Assembly (NCBI GenBank): GCA_001801105.1
Contig: MGWS01000010.1
Location: forward strand, 1-48,309
DNA from: Gallionellales bacterium GWA2_60_18
GTDB lineage: Bacteria; Pseudomonadota; Gammaproteobacteria; Burkholderiales; Gallionellaceae
Direction of reading: 5' to 3'
Length of the DNA stretch: 48,309 nt
The notes beneath the pieces were generated by a model that was not told where the DNA came from, did no database searches, and saw only the letters and a list, made by a program, of their open reading frames with translations. The position numbers and the translations under genes were made by a program. Positions 1-12,838 of this stretch are shown one piece after another (position 1 is the first letter of the stretch; each line of letters starts with the position of its first letter).

Positions 1-1
1 C

Positions 2-304
2 AAGGCCAACAACACCGACATCTTCGTCACGTTCCGCGCGATGGCCGATGCGCTGCGCGATTACTTCAGCGAACATGGCCCCACGCCGATATATGTCGTG
101 ATCGGGCGCGGCGGTCCGCAAGTGATCCGCGGCATGGGCGTGTTCAAGGATGTGTGCGATTCGTTGCGCATCCCCTACAAGATATTCGGTTTCGATTCCG
201 CGATGACCGATGTGGTGAACTACGCGCAGGAAGCGAACCGCTGGATGAAGGAGGGCGGACGCGCCGAAGTGGCGAAGCTGCTGGGCCTGCCGGCGGACGC
301 GTAA
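2..304 (+). CDS. aclB: ATP-citrate lyase, citrate-binding (ATP-grasp) subunit, C-terminal part
   Basis: Only the last 100 residues are present; the gene enters from the left edge in frame 2. ATP-citrate lyase splits citrate with ATP and CoA into acetyl-CoA and oxaloacetate. The fragment matches the citrate-binding Rossmann-like domain at the end of the ATP-grasp chain: a stretch ending VTFRAMADALRDYF, then IYVVIGRGGPQVIRGM, then IPYKIFGFDSAMTDVV. These parallel the animal enzyme's RRGGPNYQEGL and HVFGTETHMT segments, as I recall them. The large subunit follows 103 bp downstream on the same strand. A malate-CoA ligase or SucC-type chain is less likely because the next gene is an ATP-citrate lyase large subunit. 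Subunit naming differs between sources. Confidence 0.8.
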   Translation, partial: KANNTDIFVTFRAMADALRDYFSEHGPTPIYVVIGRGGPQVIRGMGVFKDVCDSLRIPYKIFGFDSAMTDVVNYAQEANRWMKEGGRAEVAKLLGLPADA

Positions 305-377
305 AGCTAGTCGCTGGTGGCTTGTTGCCGGTAGCCAACCGGTTTTGCTACCAGCTACAGGCTACTAGCTACAAGCT
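305..377. repeat. Palindromic repeat, family A, between aclB and aclA
   Basis: An imperfect inverted repeat built from GTAGC/GCTAC, CTTGTTGCCGGTAGC and CTACAAGCT words fills the gap between the two ATP-citrate lyase genes. Close relatives lie at 7631-7721 and, inside a coding region, at 33016-33110. The transcript would fold into a long hairpin, which could affect mRNA stability between the subunits; that effect is inference. Confidence 0.7.
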
Positions 378-407
378 CAAAAATTTGAAATGTAAAGGTG
401 ACAAGCA

Positions 408-3110
408 ATGAGAAAGCCCGGTATAGATAAATTCAAGTATTACGTCGGCATACACTCGCTCGCCGACATCGCGACCAAAGATGACCGCATCTGCGTGCTG
501 AACATCACAGGGAACGAATCGCGTTCCGTGACCCCGGTGAGCCATGCCTATTCCGGCGGCAACATCGTGTTCGGCACCTCGCCCGGACGCCGCGGCCAGT
601 TCGTCGAGACGCCCGCAGGCAACATCCCGGTCTACAACAACGTGCGCGAAGGCATTGAAGCCGGCCATAAATTCAATGTCGGCGTGGTCTACCTGCCGCC
701 TTCCGCCGTGCGCGACGGCGTGGCCGAACTGATCCGCATCAATCCCGACGTCGAAAAGGTCATCATCCTCACCGAGAAGGTGGCGATGCATGATGCCCGC
801 GAGATCCGCGCACTCGGCCAGCAGCGCGGCGTGGACATCTTCGGCGCCAACTGTCTGGGCGTGGCCGACTCTTGGAACCATATCCGCATCGGCGGCGCGC
901 TGGGCGGCGACAAGCCGGAAGAGACCCTGCGCAAAGGCACGGTCGCGATCTATTCCAACTCCGGCAACTTCACCACCACCATCGCCAATTACCTTTCCAT
1001 CGGCGGCTGGGGCACGACCACGCTGATCTCCAGCGGCAAGGACGTGTACATCAACTACGCCTTGCCAGAGTTCGCCTACGCGATGTCCAATGACACCCGC
1101 ACCAAGGCGGCGGTGCTGTATTCCGAGCCGGGCGGCTACTACGAACAGGACGTCACCTTTGACAAGCCGGTGGTGGCCTGCGTGGTGGGTCGCTGGAAAG
1201 CCAACCTGACGCGCGCCGTGGGTCATGCCGGCGCCATCGCCGGTTCGGGCGACGACGCCCGCGCCAAGGAAAAATGGTTCATGGACAAGTTCGGCGTGAA
1301 CGACCTGTTCACCCCGGAAAACCCCGTGTGCTCGAAGCAGGGCGCGGTGGTGACCAACATCGCCCACATCCCGCTGGCGCTGACCAAGGTGATGGAACTG
1401 AACGGCGTGCAGAAGGATTTCGCGCCCGAAGGCAGCCTGGAGCTGAAGCCGTGGTTCGGCGACAACCAAGGTCTGAAGCTGCCCGCCGCACTCGATATCC
1501 CGGTGGTCAAGGCACTGTCGCCCTACGACGAACAGATCGCCGAACTGCTCAAGAACGTCGGCGCCATCTTCCCGCGCCAGTCGATGAAGGACTGTTCCGG
1601 CAGCTCGGTGATGGATCCCAAGACCCAGGTCACCAAGGTCAACGGCATCTCCATCCTCGACTGTTCCAAGCAGCCGCTGGAATCCAACCTGTGCCTGTCC
1701 GTGGTGCGCGAGCTCAACGACGCCAACGACAATGCCCTGTTCAACCTCGCAGTCGCTGCGAACGTCAACCTGTGCGGCGACGCCATGCTGGCCGCCGCCG
1801 AAGCTGCGCGCGAAGCGGGCAATGCGCCCAACACCGCGATCAGCGCGGCAGTCGCTTTGCTGGGGCCGAAGCGCGTGGATGCCGCGCGCGCCGCCGCCGA
1901 TTCGCTGACCGAGATCTTTGCGCATTCCGGCTTGCTGGTAGGCGACGATGAACAGGCCAAGGTCAATCCTGCCGAAGCCACCGCCGGGCAACTCGCCACG
2001 CTGGTGGGCGCCGCTCCCGACGCCAAGGCCGAAGCAATGCTCAAGGCCTTCGACCAGCGCGGCGCGAAGTCGGCGTTCGTGAAGTATCTGCGCTCGCTCA
2101 AGGGCCATCCCACGGCAGACGCCGTGCTGGCCGCGCTGACCACCACCATCGCGTGGGAGCCGCTGATGCGCAAGCGCATCTCCAAGCTGACCGTGCGCAA
2201 CTTCCCCTGGTACGCCAAGCTGTTCGGCGCCATCATCGGCGCGGCCACCGAAGCCAAGCACCATGCTGCGGACAGCTTCTGCGGCGTAAGCACCCAGGAG
2301 ATGCTGGATTCCTGGAGCGTGACGCAACTGGCCTACATCTCGCTGCTGGGCGAGCGCCCGACCGAAGCCAGCTTGTTGCCGCTGCAAGTCATTCTGGGGC
2401 TCATCATTTCCAATGGCGTCGGCACCATCTCGTCGCAAGGCTGCAAGGGCGCGGTATCCGCCGACGGCCCCGAGTCGCCGGAGCGCGTGCAGATCAACAA
2501 GGGCATGATCGGCTTCCTGACCCACACCGGTTTCGCCCACGGCGGCAACGGTTACGAAGGCATCCAGTTCCTGATCGAGAACTTCAAGGACACCTCGCTG
2601 GCTGATGCGAGCAACCCCGGTAAAGACATCGACCTGAAGAAGATCACCACCGACTTTGCCATCGCCTTCAACAAGGAAAAGAAGCAGAGCAAGGCGCTGG
2701 GCACCGGCGTGCGCAACATCCCGGGCGTGAACCACCCGGTGTTCAAGGGCCATCCGGTCAATCACGACCCACGCGAGACCTTCATCTCCGAGTTCTTTGC
2801 CGAGCGCGGCGAGAAGAACGTGTTCCACGATTTCTACAAGACGCTGGTGCAGTCGCTGTATGACAACGGCGTCACCGCCAATGTGTTCTGCGTGAACATC
2901 GATGCCGTGATCGCCGCGTCGCTGCTCAAGCTGCTGTGGCCGCGCTACCGCAATGGCCAGTTCAGCGAGAACCTGATGGAAATGGCCGCGTTCACCGCGT
3001 TCCTGTTCGGCCGCATGGCCGGTTGCGCGGGCGAGATCGACGACCACATCAATCGCGGCCGCAACATGGACACGCGCACACCGGCATCGGCGTGCAGCCA
3101 CGTTTCGTAA
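408..3110 (+). CDS. aclA: ATP-citrate lyase, CoA-ligase / citrate synthase-like large subunit (type II-like)
   Basis: A 900-residue protein combining a succinyl-CoA-synthetase-like CoA-binding/ligase half with a citrate-synthase-like C-terminal half. Around residue 271 is VGHAGAIAG, which carries the histidine expected to be phosphorylated from ATP. YSNSGNFTTTIANYL near 180 fits the CoA-ligase core. From about 590 the citrate-synthase-like domain shows GVSTQEMLDSWSVTQLAYIS, HTGFAHGGNGYEG and NIDAVIAASLLKLLWPRYRNG. A start codon at 408 follows AAAGGTGACAAGCA, an acceptable ribosome site. It is longer than the roughly 610-residue large subunit of Chlorobium-type enzymes and resembles the divergent type II ATP-citrate lyases reported from some proteobacteria and Nitrospira (recalled knowledge). 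Aconitase and isocitrate dehydrogenase follow, supporting a role in reductive TCA flux or acetyl-CoA supply. Confidence 0.85.
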   Translation: MRKPGIDKFKYYVGIHSLADIATKDDRICVLNITGNESRSVTPVSHAYSGGNIVFGTSPGRRGQFVETPAGNIPVYNNVREGIEAGHKFNVGVVYLPPSAVRDGVAELIRINPDVEKVIILTEKVAMHDAREIRALGQQRGVDIFGANCLGVADSWNHIRIGGALGGDKPEETLRKGTVAIYSNSGNFTTTIANYLSIGGWGTTTLISSGKDVYINYALPEFAYAMSNDTRTKAAVLYSEPGGYYEQDVTFDKPVVACVVGRWKANLTRAVGHAGAIAGSGDDARAKEKWFMDKFGVNDLFTPENPVCSKQGAVVTNIAHIPLALTKVMELNGVQKDFAPEGSLELKPWFGDNQGLKLPAALDIPVVKALSPYDEQIAELLKNVGAIFPRQSMKDCSGSSVMDPKTQVTKVNGISILDCSKQPLESNLCLSVVRELNDANDNALFNLAVAANVNLCGDAMLAAAEAAREAGNAPNTAISAAVALLGPKRVDAARAAADSLTEIFAHSGLLVGDDEQAKVNPAEATAGQLATLVGAAPDAKAEAMLKAFDQRGAKSAFVKYLRSLKGHPTADAVLAALTTTIAWEPLMRKRISKLTVRNFPWYAKLFGAIIGAATEAKHHAADSFCGVSTQEMLDSWSVTQLAYISLLGERPTEASLLPLQVILGLIISNGVGTISSQGCKGAVSADGPESPERVQINKGMIGFLTHTGFAHGGNGYEGIQFLIENFKDTSLADASNPGKDIDLKKITTDFAIAFNKEKKQSKALGTGVRNIPGVNHPVFKGHPVNHDPRETFISEFFAERGEKNVFHDFYKTLVQSLYDNGVTANVFCVNIDAVIAASLLKLLWPRYRNGQFSENLMEMAAFTAFLFGRMAGCAGEIDDHINRGRNMDTRTPASACSHVS

Positions 3111-3135
3111 GTTCAAGGAAGAGATAAGAGCGGAT

Positions 3136-3217
3136 CGTAGGATGGGTGGAGCGACGCGATACCCATCAATTTATTACCGGGGGACGATGGGTATCGCGTC
3201 GCTCAACCCATCCTACG
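3136..3217. repeat. Palindromic repeat with 32-bp arms (GTAGGATGGGTGGAGCGACG type)
   Basis: Arms at 3136-3167 and 3186-3217 are near-perfect reverse complements, separated by 18 bp. The element sits in the 271-bp gap between aclA and acn. The rest of that gap (3218-3381) shows no gene; it ends in a T-rich stretch and a GGAG ribosome site before acn. It resembles REP/MITE-type elements in being short, palindromic and non-coding. Confidence 0.85.
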
Positions 3218-3381
3218 CGTGCGATTGTCCCTTCCCCCAGTTTTCCAGCGCAATGATTCCGGGACGGAACGCAAGACGGGTGGAGCCAAGGGCGGATCCC
3301 GATAGACAGTTCATCAATCCCTGAAGCGTTGCGTAGCTTCAACCACGAGTTATTAACTTTTTTCGCAATTTGGAGAGCACC

Positions 3382-5331
3382 ATGACAGCACTTAATGTCG
3401 CACAGAAAATCCTCCTGGCCAATGCGGCCGGGGGGTTGAAGCAACTCCCCGAACCGGGGCAGCCTTTAGAAATTCAGTTCACCCACACCCTGTACCAGGA
3501 CGCCACCGGCACCGCTGCCGCGCTGGCTTTCGAGAAGATGGGCGTGGACCGCGTCAAGACCACCTCGGTCATCGTGGTGGATCACAAGACCCTGCAAGTC
3601 GGCTACATCGACGGTGATGACCATCGCTACCTCGAGACCTTCTCGAAGAAATACGGCTGCTGGTTCTCGCGCGGCGGCAACGGCATCTGCCACAGCGTGT
3701 TCCTCGAAGACTTCGCTGCACCCGGCAAATCGGTGATCGGTTCCGACTCGCACACCACCAACGCCGGCGGCATGGGCATGCTGGCGATGGGCGCGGGTGG
3801 CACCGATGTCAGCTTCGCGATGGCGGGCACTTCCTACAAAATATCGATGCCGAATGTGGTGCAGGTGAATCTCACCGGCGCGCTGCATCCTGCCGTGCTG
3901 GCCAAGGACGTGATCCTGAACGTGCTCAAGGTCATCGGCATCAAGGGCAACAAGGACCTCTGCCTGGAATACACCGGCCCCGGCCTCAAGAGCCTCGCCG
4001 TTCCGGACCGTGCCACCATCTGCAACATGGGCACCGAAGCGGGCGTCGCATTCTCGATCTTCCCGTCGGATGACATTACCAAGGCCTACCTCGAAGGCCG
4101 TCAGCGTGGCAAGGATTGGCAGTCGCTGGTTGCCGATGCGGGCGCGACCTACTCGCGCACCATCGAGATCGACCTGTCGGCGCTGGAGCCGACCATCGCG
4201 TTGTATCCGCGCCTGAAGTCCATGGAGAAGGTCAAGGATCACGCCGGCATGAAGATCGACGCCGTATTCATCGGCAGTTGCACCAACGCCAACTACGAGA
4301 ACCTGGCGCGCGTCGGCGAATTGCTGCGCGGTCGCAAGGTCAAGGTGGACACCGCCATCGCCCCCGGCTCGCAAGCCATCGCGCGCCAGCTCGCCAAGGC
4401 CGGCTATCTGGAAATTTTCTACGCCGCCGGTGTGCGCGTGCTGGAAAACGCCTGCTCCGCCTGTATCGGCCAGGGCTTCTCCCCACCCAGCAACGGCGTG
4501 ATGCTGTCCACCGCCAACCGCAATTTCGAAGAGCGCTCCGGCACCAAGACCGCCCAGGTGCATCTGGTCAGCCCGGTCACCGCCATTGCAGGCGCCGTGA
4601 TGGGTTGTGTCACCGACCCGCGCGACCTGCTCGGCGACAATCCCGAGCTCGCCATCAAGATCGTGCCGCCGGTGGTGGACATGGAATCCTATGTTGCGCC
4701 GCTGCCGCCCGCCGAAGCCGCCAAGGTCGAATGCCGCTACGGCCCGGACATCGCGCCGCTGCCGACATTGACTCCGCTGCCGGCCAAGCTGTCCGGTGAG
4801 GTGCTGCTCAAGCTCGGCAACGAGATCACCACCGACCACATCCAGCCCGCCGGCAAGTATTTGTCGCTGCGTTCCAACGCCGACGAATACGCCAGACAGG
4901 CGACCTTCGTGCAGGTGGACAACACCTTCAGCACCCGCGCGGCGGCATTGCGCGATGCGGGCGGTCACGGCTTCCTGGTCGCCGGCGACGGTTACGGCAT
5001 GGGCAGCTCGCGCGAGCATGCCGGTCTGTGCCCGCGCATCCTCGGTGTGCGCGCCATCGTGGCCAAGGGCTTCGAGCGCATCCACCTCGCCAACCTCGCC
5101 AACTTCGGCATCATCGGTCTGACCTTCGAGAATCCGGCGGATATCGAGCGCATCCCGCAAGGCGCCAAGATGTCGCTGGACACTTCCGCGCTGGAAGGCG
5201 GCCAGCTCAAGCTGGTGGTGGAAGGCGTCGGCGAGATTCCGGTCAAGCTCGCGCAGGGCAAGGAAGACATCCCGATGATCCGTGCCGGTGGCGCGCTTTC
5301 CCTGTACGCCAGCCAGATGAAAGCGGCTTGA
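3382..5331 (+). CDS. acn: Aconitate hydratase
   Basis: A 649-residue aconitase interconverting citrate and isocitrate in the cytoplasm through a [4Fe-4S] cluster. Cluster and substrate motifs are visible: SDSHTTNAGGMGMLAMGAGG near 120-140, GSCTNANYEN near 297, and NACSACIGQGF near 355, giving the cluster cysteines. The swivel domain carries GDGYGMGSSREHAG near 535-546. The length is that of the compact, about 650-residue bacterial/mitochondrial-type aconitases rather than the 890-residue AcnA type. I chose the ATG at 3382 because TTTGGAG lies six bases upstream; an in-frame TTG at 3370 overlaps that site. Co-directional with ATP-citrate lyase and isocitrate dehydrogenase, so it probably links them. 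Confidence 0.93.
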   Translation: MTALNVAQKILLANAAGGLKQLPEPGQPLEIQFTHTLYQDATGTAAALAFEKMGVDRVKTTSVIVVDHKTLQVGYIDGDDHRYLETFSKKYGCWFSRGGNGICHSVFLEDFAAPGKSVIGSDSHTTNAGGMGMLAMGAGGTDVSFAMAGTSYKISMPNVVQVNLTGALHPAVLAKDVILNVLKVIGIKGNKDLCLEYTGPGLKSLAVPDRATICNMGTEAGVAFSIFPSDDITKAYLEGRQRGKDWQSLVADAGATYSRTIEIDLSALEPTIALYPRLKSMEKVKDHAGMKIDAVFIGSCTNANYENLARVGELLRGRKVKVDTAIAPGSQAIARQLAKAGYLEIFYAAGVRVLENACSACIGQGFSPPSNGVMLSTANRNFEERSGTKTAQVHLVSPVTAIAGAVMGCVTDPRDLLGDNPELAIKIVPPVVDMESYVAPLPPAEAAKVECRYGPDIAPLPTLTPLPAKLSGEVLLKLGNEITTDHIQPAGKYLSLRSNADEYARQATFVQVDNTFSTRAAALRDAGGHGFLVAGDGYGMGSSREHAGLCPRILGVRAIVAKGFERIHLANLANFGIIGLTFENPADIERIPQGAKMSLDTSALEGGQLKLVVEGVGEIPVKLAQGKEDIPMIRAGGALSLYASQMKAA

Positions 5332-5340
5332 GCAAATTGA

Positions 5341-7626
<2,286 letters not shown>

Positions 7627-7630
7627 TTTG

Positions 7631-7721
7631 CAGCCTGTAGCTCGTAGCTTGTAGCCCGTAGCAAAACCTGGCGCAAAGCTGATTTTGACTTTGCTACAAG
7701 CTACCCGCTACAGGCTACGAG
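7631..7721. repeat. Palindromic repeat, family A, between icd and sucC
   Basis: CAGCCTGTAGCTCGTAGC at the left and GCTACAGGCTACGAGC at the right form a long imperfect hairpin, with internal AGCTTGTAGC and GCTACAAGCT words. It belongs to the same family as the copies at 305-377 and 33016-33110. Confidence 0.75.
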
Positions 7722-7761
7722 CTTATGAATTATCAATCGACAACAACTTTAGGAACTACCC

Positions 7762-8922
<1,161 letters not shown>

Positions 8923-8935
8923 ACAGGAAAACATC

Positions 8936-9817
8936 ATGAGCGTACTCGTCAACAAAAATACCAAGGTCCTGTGCCAGGGGTTCACCGGCAAGCAGGGTAC
9001 TTTCCACTCCGAACAGGCGATCGCCTACGGCACCCAGATGGTCGGCGGCGTGACGCCGGGCAAGGGCGGGCAGAAACACCTCGGCCTGCCGGTGTTCGAC
9101 ACCGTGCGCGATGCAGTGCGCGAGACCGGCGCCGATGCCACGATGATCTACGTGCCGCCCGGCTTTGCCGCCGACGGCATCATGGAAGCGGCAGAAGCGG
9201 GAGTCAGGGTCATCGTCTGCATCACCGAGGGCATCCCGGTGCTGGACATGCTCAACGCCAAAGCCGCACTCAAGGCCAACGACGCCATCCTGATCGGCCC
9301 CAACTGCCCCGGTATCATCACCCCGGGCGAATGCAAGATCGGCATCATGCCCGGCTTCATCCACAAGAAGGGCAAGGTCGGCGTGGTATCGCGCTCCGGC
9401 ACGCTCACCTACGAAGCAGTGTTCCAGACCTCGCGCCTCGGGCTGGGTCAATCCACTTGCATCGGCATCGGCGGCGACCCGATCAAGGGACTGGACTTCA
9501 TCGACTGCCTGAAGCTGTTCCAGGACGATCCCGAGACCGAAGCCATCATCATGGTCGGCGAGATCGGCGGCAACCGCGAAGAAGCGGCGGCGGAATACAT
9601 CAAGGCCCACGTCACCAAGCCGGTGGCCGGCTACATCGCCGGACAGACCGCGCCCAAGGGCAAGCGCATGGGCCATGCCGGCGCGATCATCGCCGGTGGC
9701 AAGGGTTTGGCATCGGACAAGATGGCCGCGCTGGAAGCAGCCGGTGTGGTCGTGGCGAAATCGCCCGCCGGTCTCGGCGAGGCGATGGTCGAAGCGATCA
9801 GCAGAAAAGGCCGCTAA
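8936..9817 (+). CDS. sucD: Succinyl-CoA synthetase, alpha subunit
   Basis: A 293-residue CoA-binding/ligase subunit with start [20 protein letters not shown] preceded by CAGGAAAACATC. The CoA-binding Rossmann fold opens with [14 protein letters not shown]. The catalytic loop [10 protein letters not shown] near residue 246 holds the histidine that carries phosphate between the active sites of SucC and SucD. The length is normal. It is the last gene of the carbon cluster; a palindromic repeat and a strong terminator follow. The fold is related to the N-terminal half of the ATP-citrate lyase large subunit upstream, but the two have different substrate partners. Confidence 0.96.
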   Translation: MSVLVNKNTKVLCQGFTGKQGTFHSEQAIAYGTQMVGGVTPGKGGQKHLGLPVFDTVRDAVRETGADATMIYVPPGFAADGIMEAAEAGVRVIVCITEGIPVLDMLNAKAALKANDAILIGPNCPGIITPGECKIGIMPGFIHKKGKVGVVSRSGTLTYEAVFQTSRLGLGQSTCIGIGGDPIKGLDFIDCLKLFQDDPETEAIIMVGEIGGNREEAAAEYIKAHVTKPVAGYIAGQTAPKGKRMGHAGAIIAGGKGLASDKMAALEAAGVVVAKSPAGLGEAMVEAISRKGR

Positions 9818-9830
9818 ATCACAGTTAGCC

Positions 9831-9871
9831 GTAGGTCGGGTTAGCAGTCTCATCGCGTAACCCGACATTGC
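9831..9871. repeat. Short palindromic repeat (GTAGGTCGGGTTAGC / GCGTAACCCGAC)
   Basis: Complementary arms just after sucD. The words TAGGTCGGGTTAGC and GCGTAACCCGAC are a common type of short interspersed palindrome in proteobacterial genomes. It lies directly before the terminator at 9890. Confidence 0.65.
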
Positions 9872-9889
9872 GGTGATTGAGAAACCAAC

Positions 9890-9923
9890 CGAAAGGGCGC
9901 GATTTATCGCGCCCTTTCGTTTT
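9890..9923 (+). terminator. Rho-independent terminator after sucCD
   Basis: A perfect 14-bp stem (CGAAAGGGCGCGAT and its complement) with a two-base loop is followed by TTTT. It closes the carbon cluster and separates it from the accessory island. Confidence 0.88.
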
Positions 9924-10008
9924 CCTGTTCCTGCTGCATGGCGGGTGTTGCGAGTCGCCGGAAACCGCTATCATGCGCAAGCTGCGCGATAGACCGAAGG
10001 GGAAAGGG

Positions 10009-10545
10009 ATGGCCGACAAGAAATCGCTTGTTGTGACAGAAAGTATCGAATCCAGAATCCTGCTCATCCGTGACCAGAAGGTCATGCTGGATGCCGATCT
10101 GGCGGAACTCTATGGGGTGGAAACCAAGGCGCTGAATCAGGCCGTCAAACGTAATGCAGAGCGTTTTCCGGAAGACTTCATGTTTCAGCTTACGGCAACT
10201 GAGAAGACAGAGGTGGTCACAAATTGTGACCACCTCGCCAAGCTAAAGTATTCGCCAACTTTGCCCTATGCATTTACCGAACACGGCGCACTCATGCTGG
10301 GCAACGTGCTCAAATCCGAACGTGCGGTTGAAATGAGTCTCATGGTGGTGCGCGCCTTCGTCCGCATGCGCGAAATGGTTGCCGGCAACAAGGAACTGGC
10401 ACAAAAGCTCAACCAACTGGAACGCAAGGTCGGCGCGCACGACAAGGCCATTGCCGAGATCATCAGCGCCATCCGCCAACTGATGGCACCATCCGAACCG
10501 AACAAAAAACGCCCCATCGGCTTCGCGCCGTGGAAAGAAAAATAA
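10009..10545 (+). CDS. ORF6N domain protein
   Basis: A 178-residue protein. Residues about 5-95 match the ORF6N DNA-binding-type domain of phage and mobile-element proteins: SRILLIRDQKVMLDADLAEL, YGVETKALNQAVKRN and RFPEDFMFQLT. The C-terminal half is a predicted coiled coil (NKELAQKLNQLERKVGAHDK). I chose the ATG at 10009 because AGGGGAAAGGG precedes it directly; an in-frame ATG at 9973 has no such site. Genes of this family often sit beside type I restriction genes, as here with hsdM 34 bp downstream. The biochemical role is unknown; regulation of the restriction locus is inference. Confidence 0.85.
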   Translation: MADKKSLVVTESIESRILLIRDQKVMLDADLAELYGVETKALNQAVKRNAERFPEDFMFQLTATEKTEVVTNCDHLAKLKYSPTLPYAFTEHGALMLGNVLKSERAVEMSLMVVRAFVRMREMVAGNKELAQKLNQLERKVGAHDKAIAEIISAIRQLMAPSEPNKKRPIGFAPWKEK

Positions 10546-10579
10546 TGCTGCCCCTGTTTTTAATTAAGTCGAATCGCTG

Positions 10580-12838
10580 ATGGATTACCAAGAACTCAAA
10601 CAACTCGAAGATGACCTGTGGGAGGCCGCTGACCAACTGCGTGCCAACTCTAAACTCACCGCCAGCGAATACTCCATGCCCGTGCTGGGCCTGATCTTTC
10701 TGCGCCATGCCACTACGCGCTTCAACGATCTGCTGCCCGAGGTTGAGAAGGCCGTGCCCGTCCGCGCCACCGGCGCGTTGCGCGAGGAGCGCATCAAGCT
10801 GGGCTTTCAGGGCAAGGCCGCCATCTATCTGCCGGAGACCGCGCGCTACGACTATCTCGCCGCGCTGCCAGCTGGAGCAAAGGTCGGCGAAGCTATACGC
10901 GATGCGATGATCGCCATCGAGGATAGCGTTACCGATCAGAAGGGGCAGAAGCTGCTCGAAGGCGCGTTGCCAAAAGACTACCTCGGCATGGAGCAGGACT
11001 TGCTGGCCGAGCTGATCAAGATTTTCAACCGTCCCGCGCTGCAAACGGCCAAGGGCGATGTCTTCGGGCGCATCTACGAATACTTCCTGAACCAGTTCGC
11101 GCAAAGCGGCGCGCAAGAGGGCGGCGAGTTCTTCACACCGCCCAGCTTGGTGCGCATGATCGTGAACGTGATCGAGCCGGATCACGGCACCGTGCTCGAT
11201 CCCGCATGCGGTTCGGCGGGCATGTTCGTGCAGACCGGCCACTTCATCGAAGAGGTGCGCCATAAGCGCGCCAGCGAGGTCAACATCACCTTCTACGGGC
11301 AAGAAAAAGCCGACCTCAACAGCAAGCTCGCCCGTTTGAACCTGGCCGTGCATGGGCTGGAAGGCAACATCCGCATCGGCAATACCTTCTACGAAGACCA
11401 TCACCAACTGCTGAATAGCTGCGACTTTGTGATGGCGAATCCGCCGTTCAACGTGGACAGCGTGCAAGTCGCCAAGATCAAGAGCCAGGTGGGCGAACAC
11501 CAGACGGGGCGCCTGCCCTTTGGCCTGCCCGGCATTGCCGGCAAAACCAAGGGCAAGAACAAAGGCGATAGCGATACTATTTCGAACGCCAACAGTCTGT
11601 GGATTCAGTATTTCTACAGCTACCTGAACGACAGGGGGCGCGCCGGTTTCGTCATGGCCTCCAGCGCCTCGGACGCGGGCAACAAGGACAAGGACATCCG
11701 CCAGAAGCTGGTGGAAACCGGCCATGTGGACGTGATGATGTCCATCGGCCCCAAGTTCTTCTACACCCGCAGCCTGCCTTGCACCTTATGGTTCTTCGAT
11801 AAGGGCAAGCCCGCCCATCTGCGGGACAGCGTGCTGATGATTGATGCGCGCAACGTCTACACCGTGGTGTCGGCGCGCTCGCATGTGTTCACCGAAGAGC
11901 AGTTGGCCAACCTGAGCGCCATCACCTGGCTGTACCGGGGCGAACGCGACAAGTTCGTGGAACTGGTCGGCAGCTACCAGAACAAGGTCGCCGAATGGCT
12001 GGAATCGTTGCCGGTGCGTTTGGCGCTGGATGGTGAAAAGGTTCTCGCGCTATCCAACGCGCTCGGCAACTTTGGCAAGACCACGGCAGATGCTGCGGCC
12101 ATCGCCGCCGTGCGTGCCAAACTCGGCGAAGATCACGGCCTGACGGATGAACTGCTGGCAAGCTACCGCGACGAATTGCTCAAGGCGCAAACACAGACGA
12201 ATGAGTGGGGTAGCGAGATTCAAGCGGCGCTAACTGCCGCCGCAACTTTGCTGCCGGAAATTCAGCGGCATCACGCCGCGAACAATTTTGATACACGCAA
12301 AGCTCTGCAAGCCCGGATCGAGGCGATCAACCCGGAATTGAAAGCAGGTCTGGCTGCGGTTGAGGCCTGCCATAAAGTTTGGCTGAAGCTGCTGGATATG
12401 GCGGAGAAGCAGCTCCGAGCCCGGCAGTGGGCAAGCTTCGATGGCGACATCGCGCGCGACGCCAAGAAGGCGCTGTTGCCGCGTGACGCAAAGAAGCGTG
12501 AGAAGCCCACCGCGCGCGATCTCGGCGTGGAGGCGTTCAAGCGCGCCAGTTACTTCATCGCTCAAGGGTATTGGCTGCTGAGCCGCTTCCCGCAAGGCTT
12601 GTATGCAGACGTGCCGGGGCTGTGCAAGGCTGTCACTCGCAAAGACATCGCAGACAATGACTATTCGCTGACGCCGGGGCGATATGTCGGTGTTGCTCTT
12701 GGTGGTCAAGACGAGGATGACGGCGAAGCGTTTGCGGGTCGTATGCGGGAGATTCACGACGAACTGGCCGAATTGGACGACAGCGCAGCAAAGTTGTCCA
12801 GAACCATTCAACTACGTTTCGTGGAATTGTTTGAATGA
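10580..12838 (+). CDS. hsdM: Type I restriction-modification system, methyltransferase subunit
   Basis: A 752-residue N6-adenine DNA methyltransferase. The N-terminal HsdM helical domain (residues about 1-130) begins MDYQELKQLEDDLWEAADQL. The catalytic domain has the SAM-binding motif VLDPACGSAGMF near 207 and the target-base motif NPPF near 288. About 250 C-terminal residues after the catalytic core form a charged helical extension, making it longer than EcoKI-type HsdM (about 530). It needs HsdS for target recognition, and the two genes overlap by four bases (ATGA), implying translational coupling. With HsdR it forms a complete restriction-modification set. Confidence 0.95.
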   Translation: MDYQELKQLEDDLWEAADQLRANSKLTASEYSMPVLGLIFLRHATTRFNDLLPEVEKAVPVRATGALREERIKLGFQGKAAIYLPETARYDYLAALPAGAKVGEAIRDAMIAIEDSVTDQKGQKLLEGALPKDYLGMEQDLLAELIKIFNRPALQTAKGDVFGRIYEYFLNQFAQSGAQEGGEFFTPPSLVRMIVNVIEPDHGTVLDPACGSAGMFVQTGHFIEEVRHKRASEVNITFYGQEKADLNSKLARLNLAVHGLEGNIRIGNTFYEDHHQLLNSCDFVMANPPFNVDSVQVAKIKSQVGEHQTGRLPFGLPGIAGKTKGKNKGDSDTISNANSLWIQYFYSYLNDRGRAGFVMASSASDAGNKDKDIRQKLVETGHVDVMMSIGPKFFYTRSLPCTLWFFDKGKPAHLRDSVLMIDARNVYTVVSARSHVFTEEQLANLSAITWLYRGERDKFVELVGSYQNKVAEWLESLPVRLALDGEKVLALSNALGNFGKTTADAAAIAAVRAKLGEDHGLTDELLASYRDELLKAQTQTNEWGSEIQAALTAAATLLPEIQRHHAANNFDTRKALQARIEAINPELKAGLAAVEACHKVWLKLLDMAEKQLRARQWASFDGDIARDAKKALLPRDAKKREKPTARDLGVEAFKRASYFIAQGYWLLSRFPQGLYADVPGLCKAVTRKDIADNDYSLTPGRYVGVALGGQDEDDGEAFAGRMREIHDELAELDDSAAKLSRTIQLRFVELFE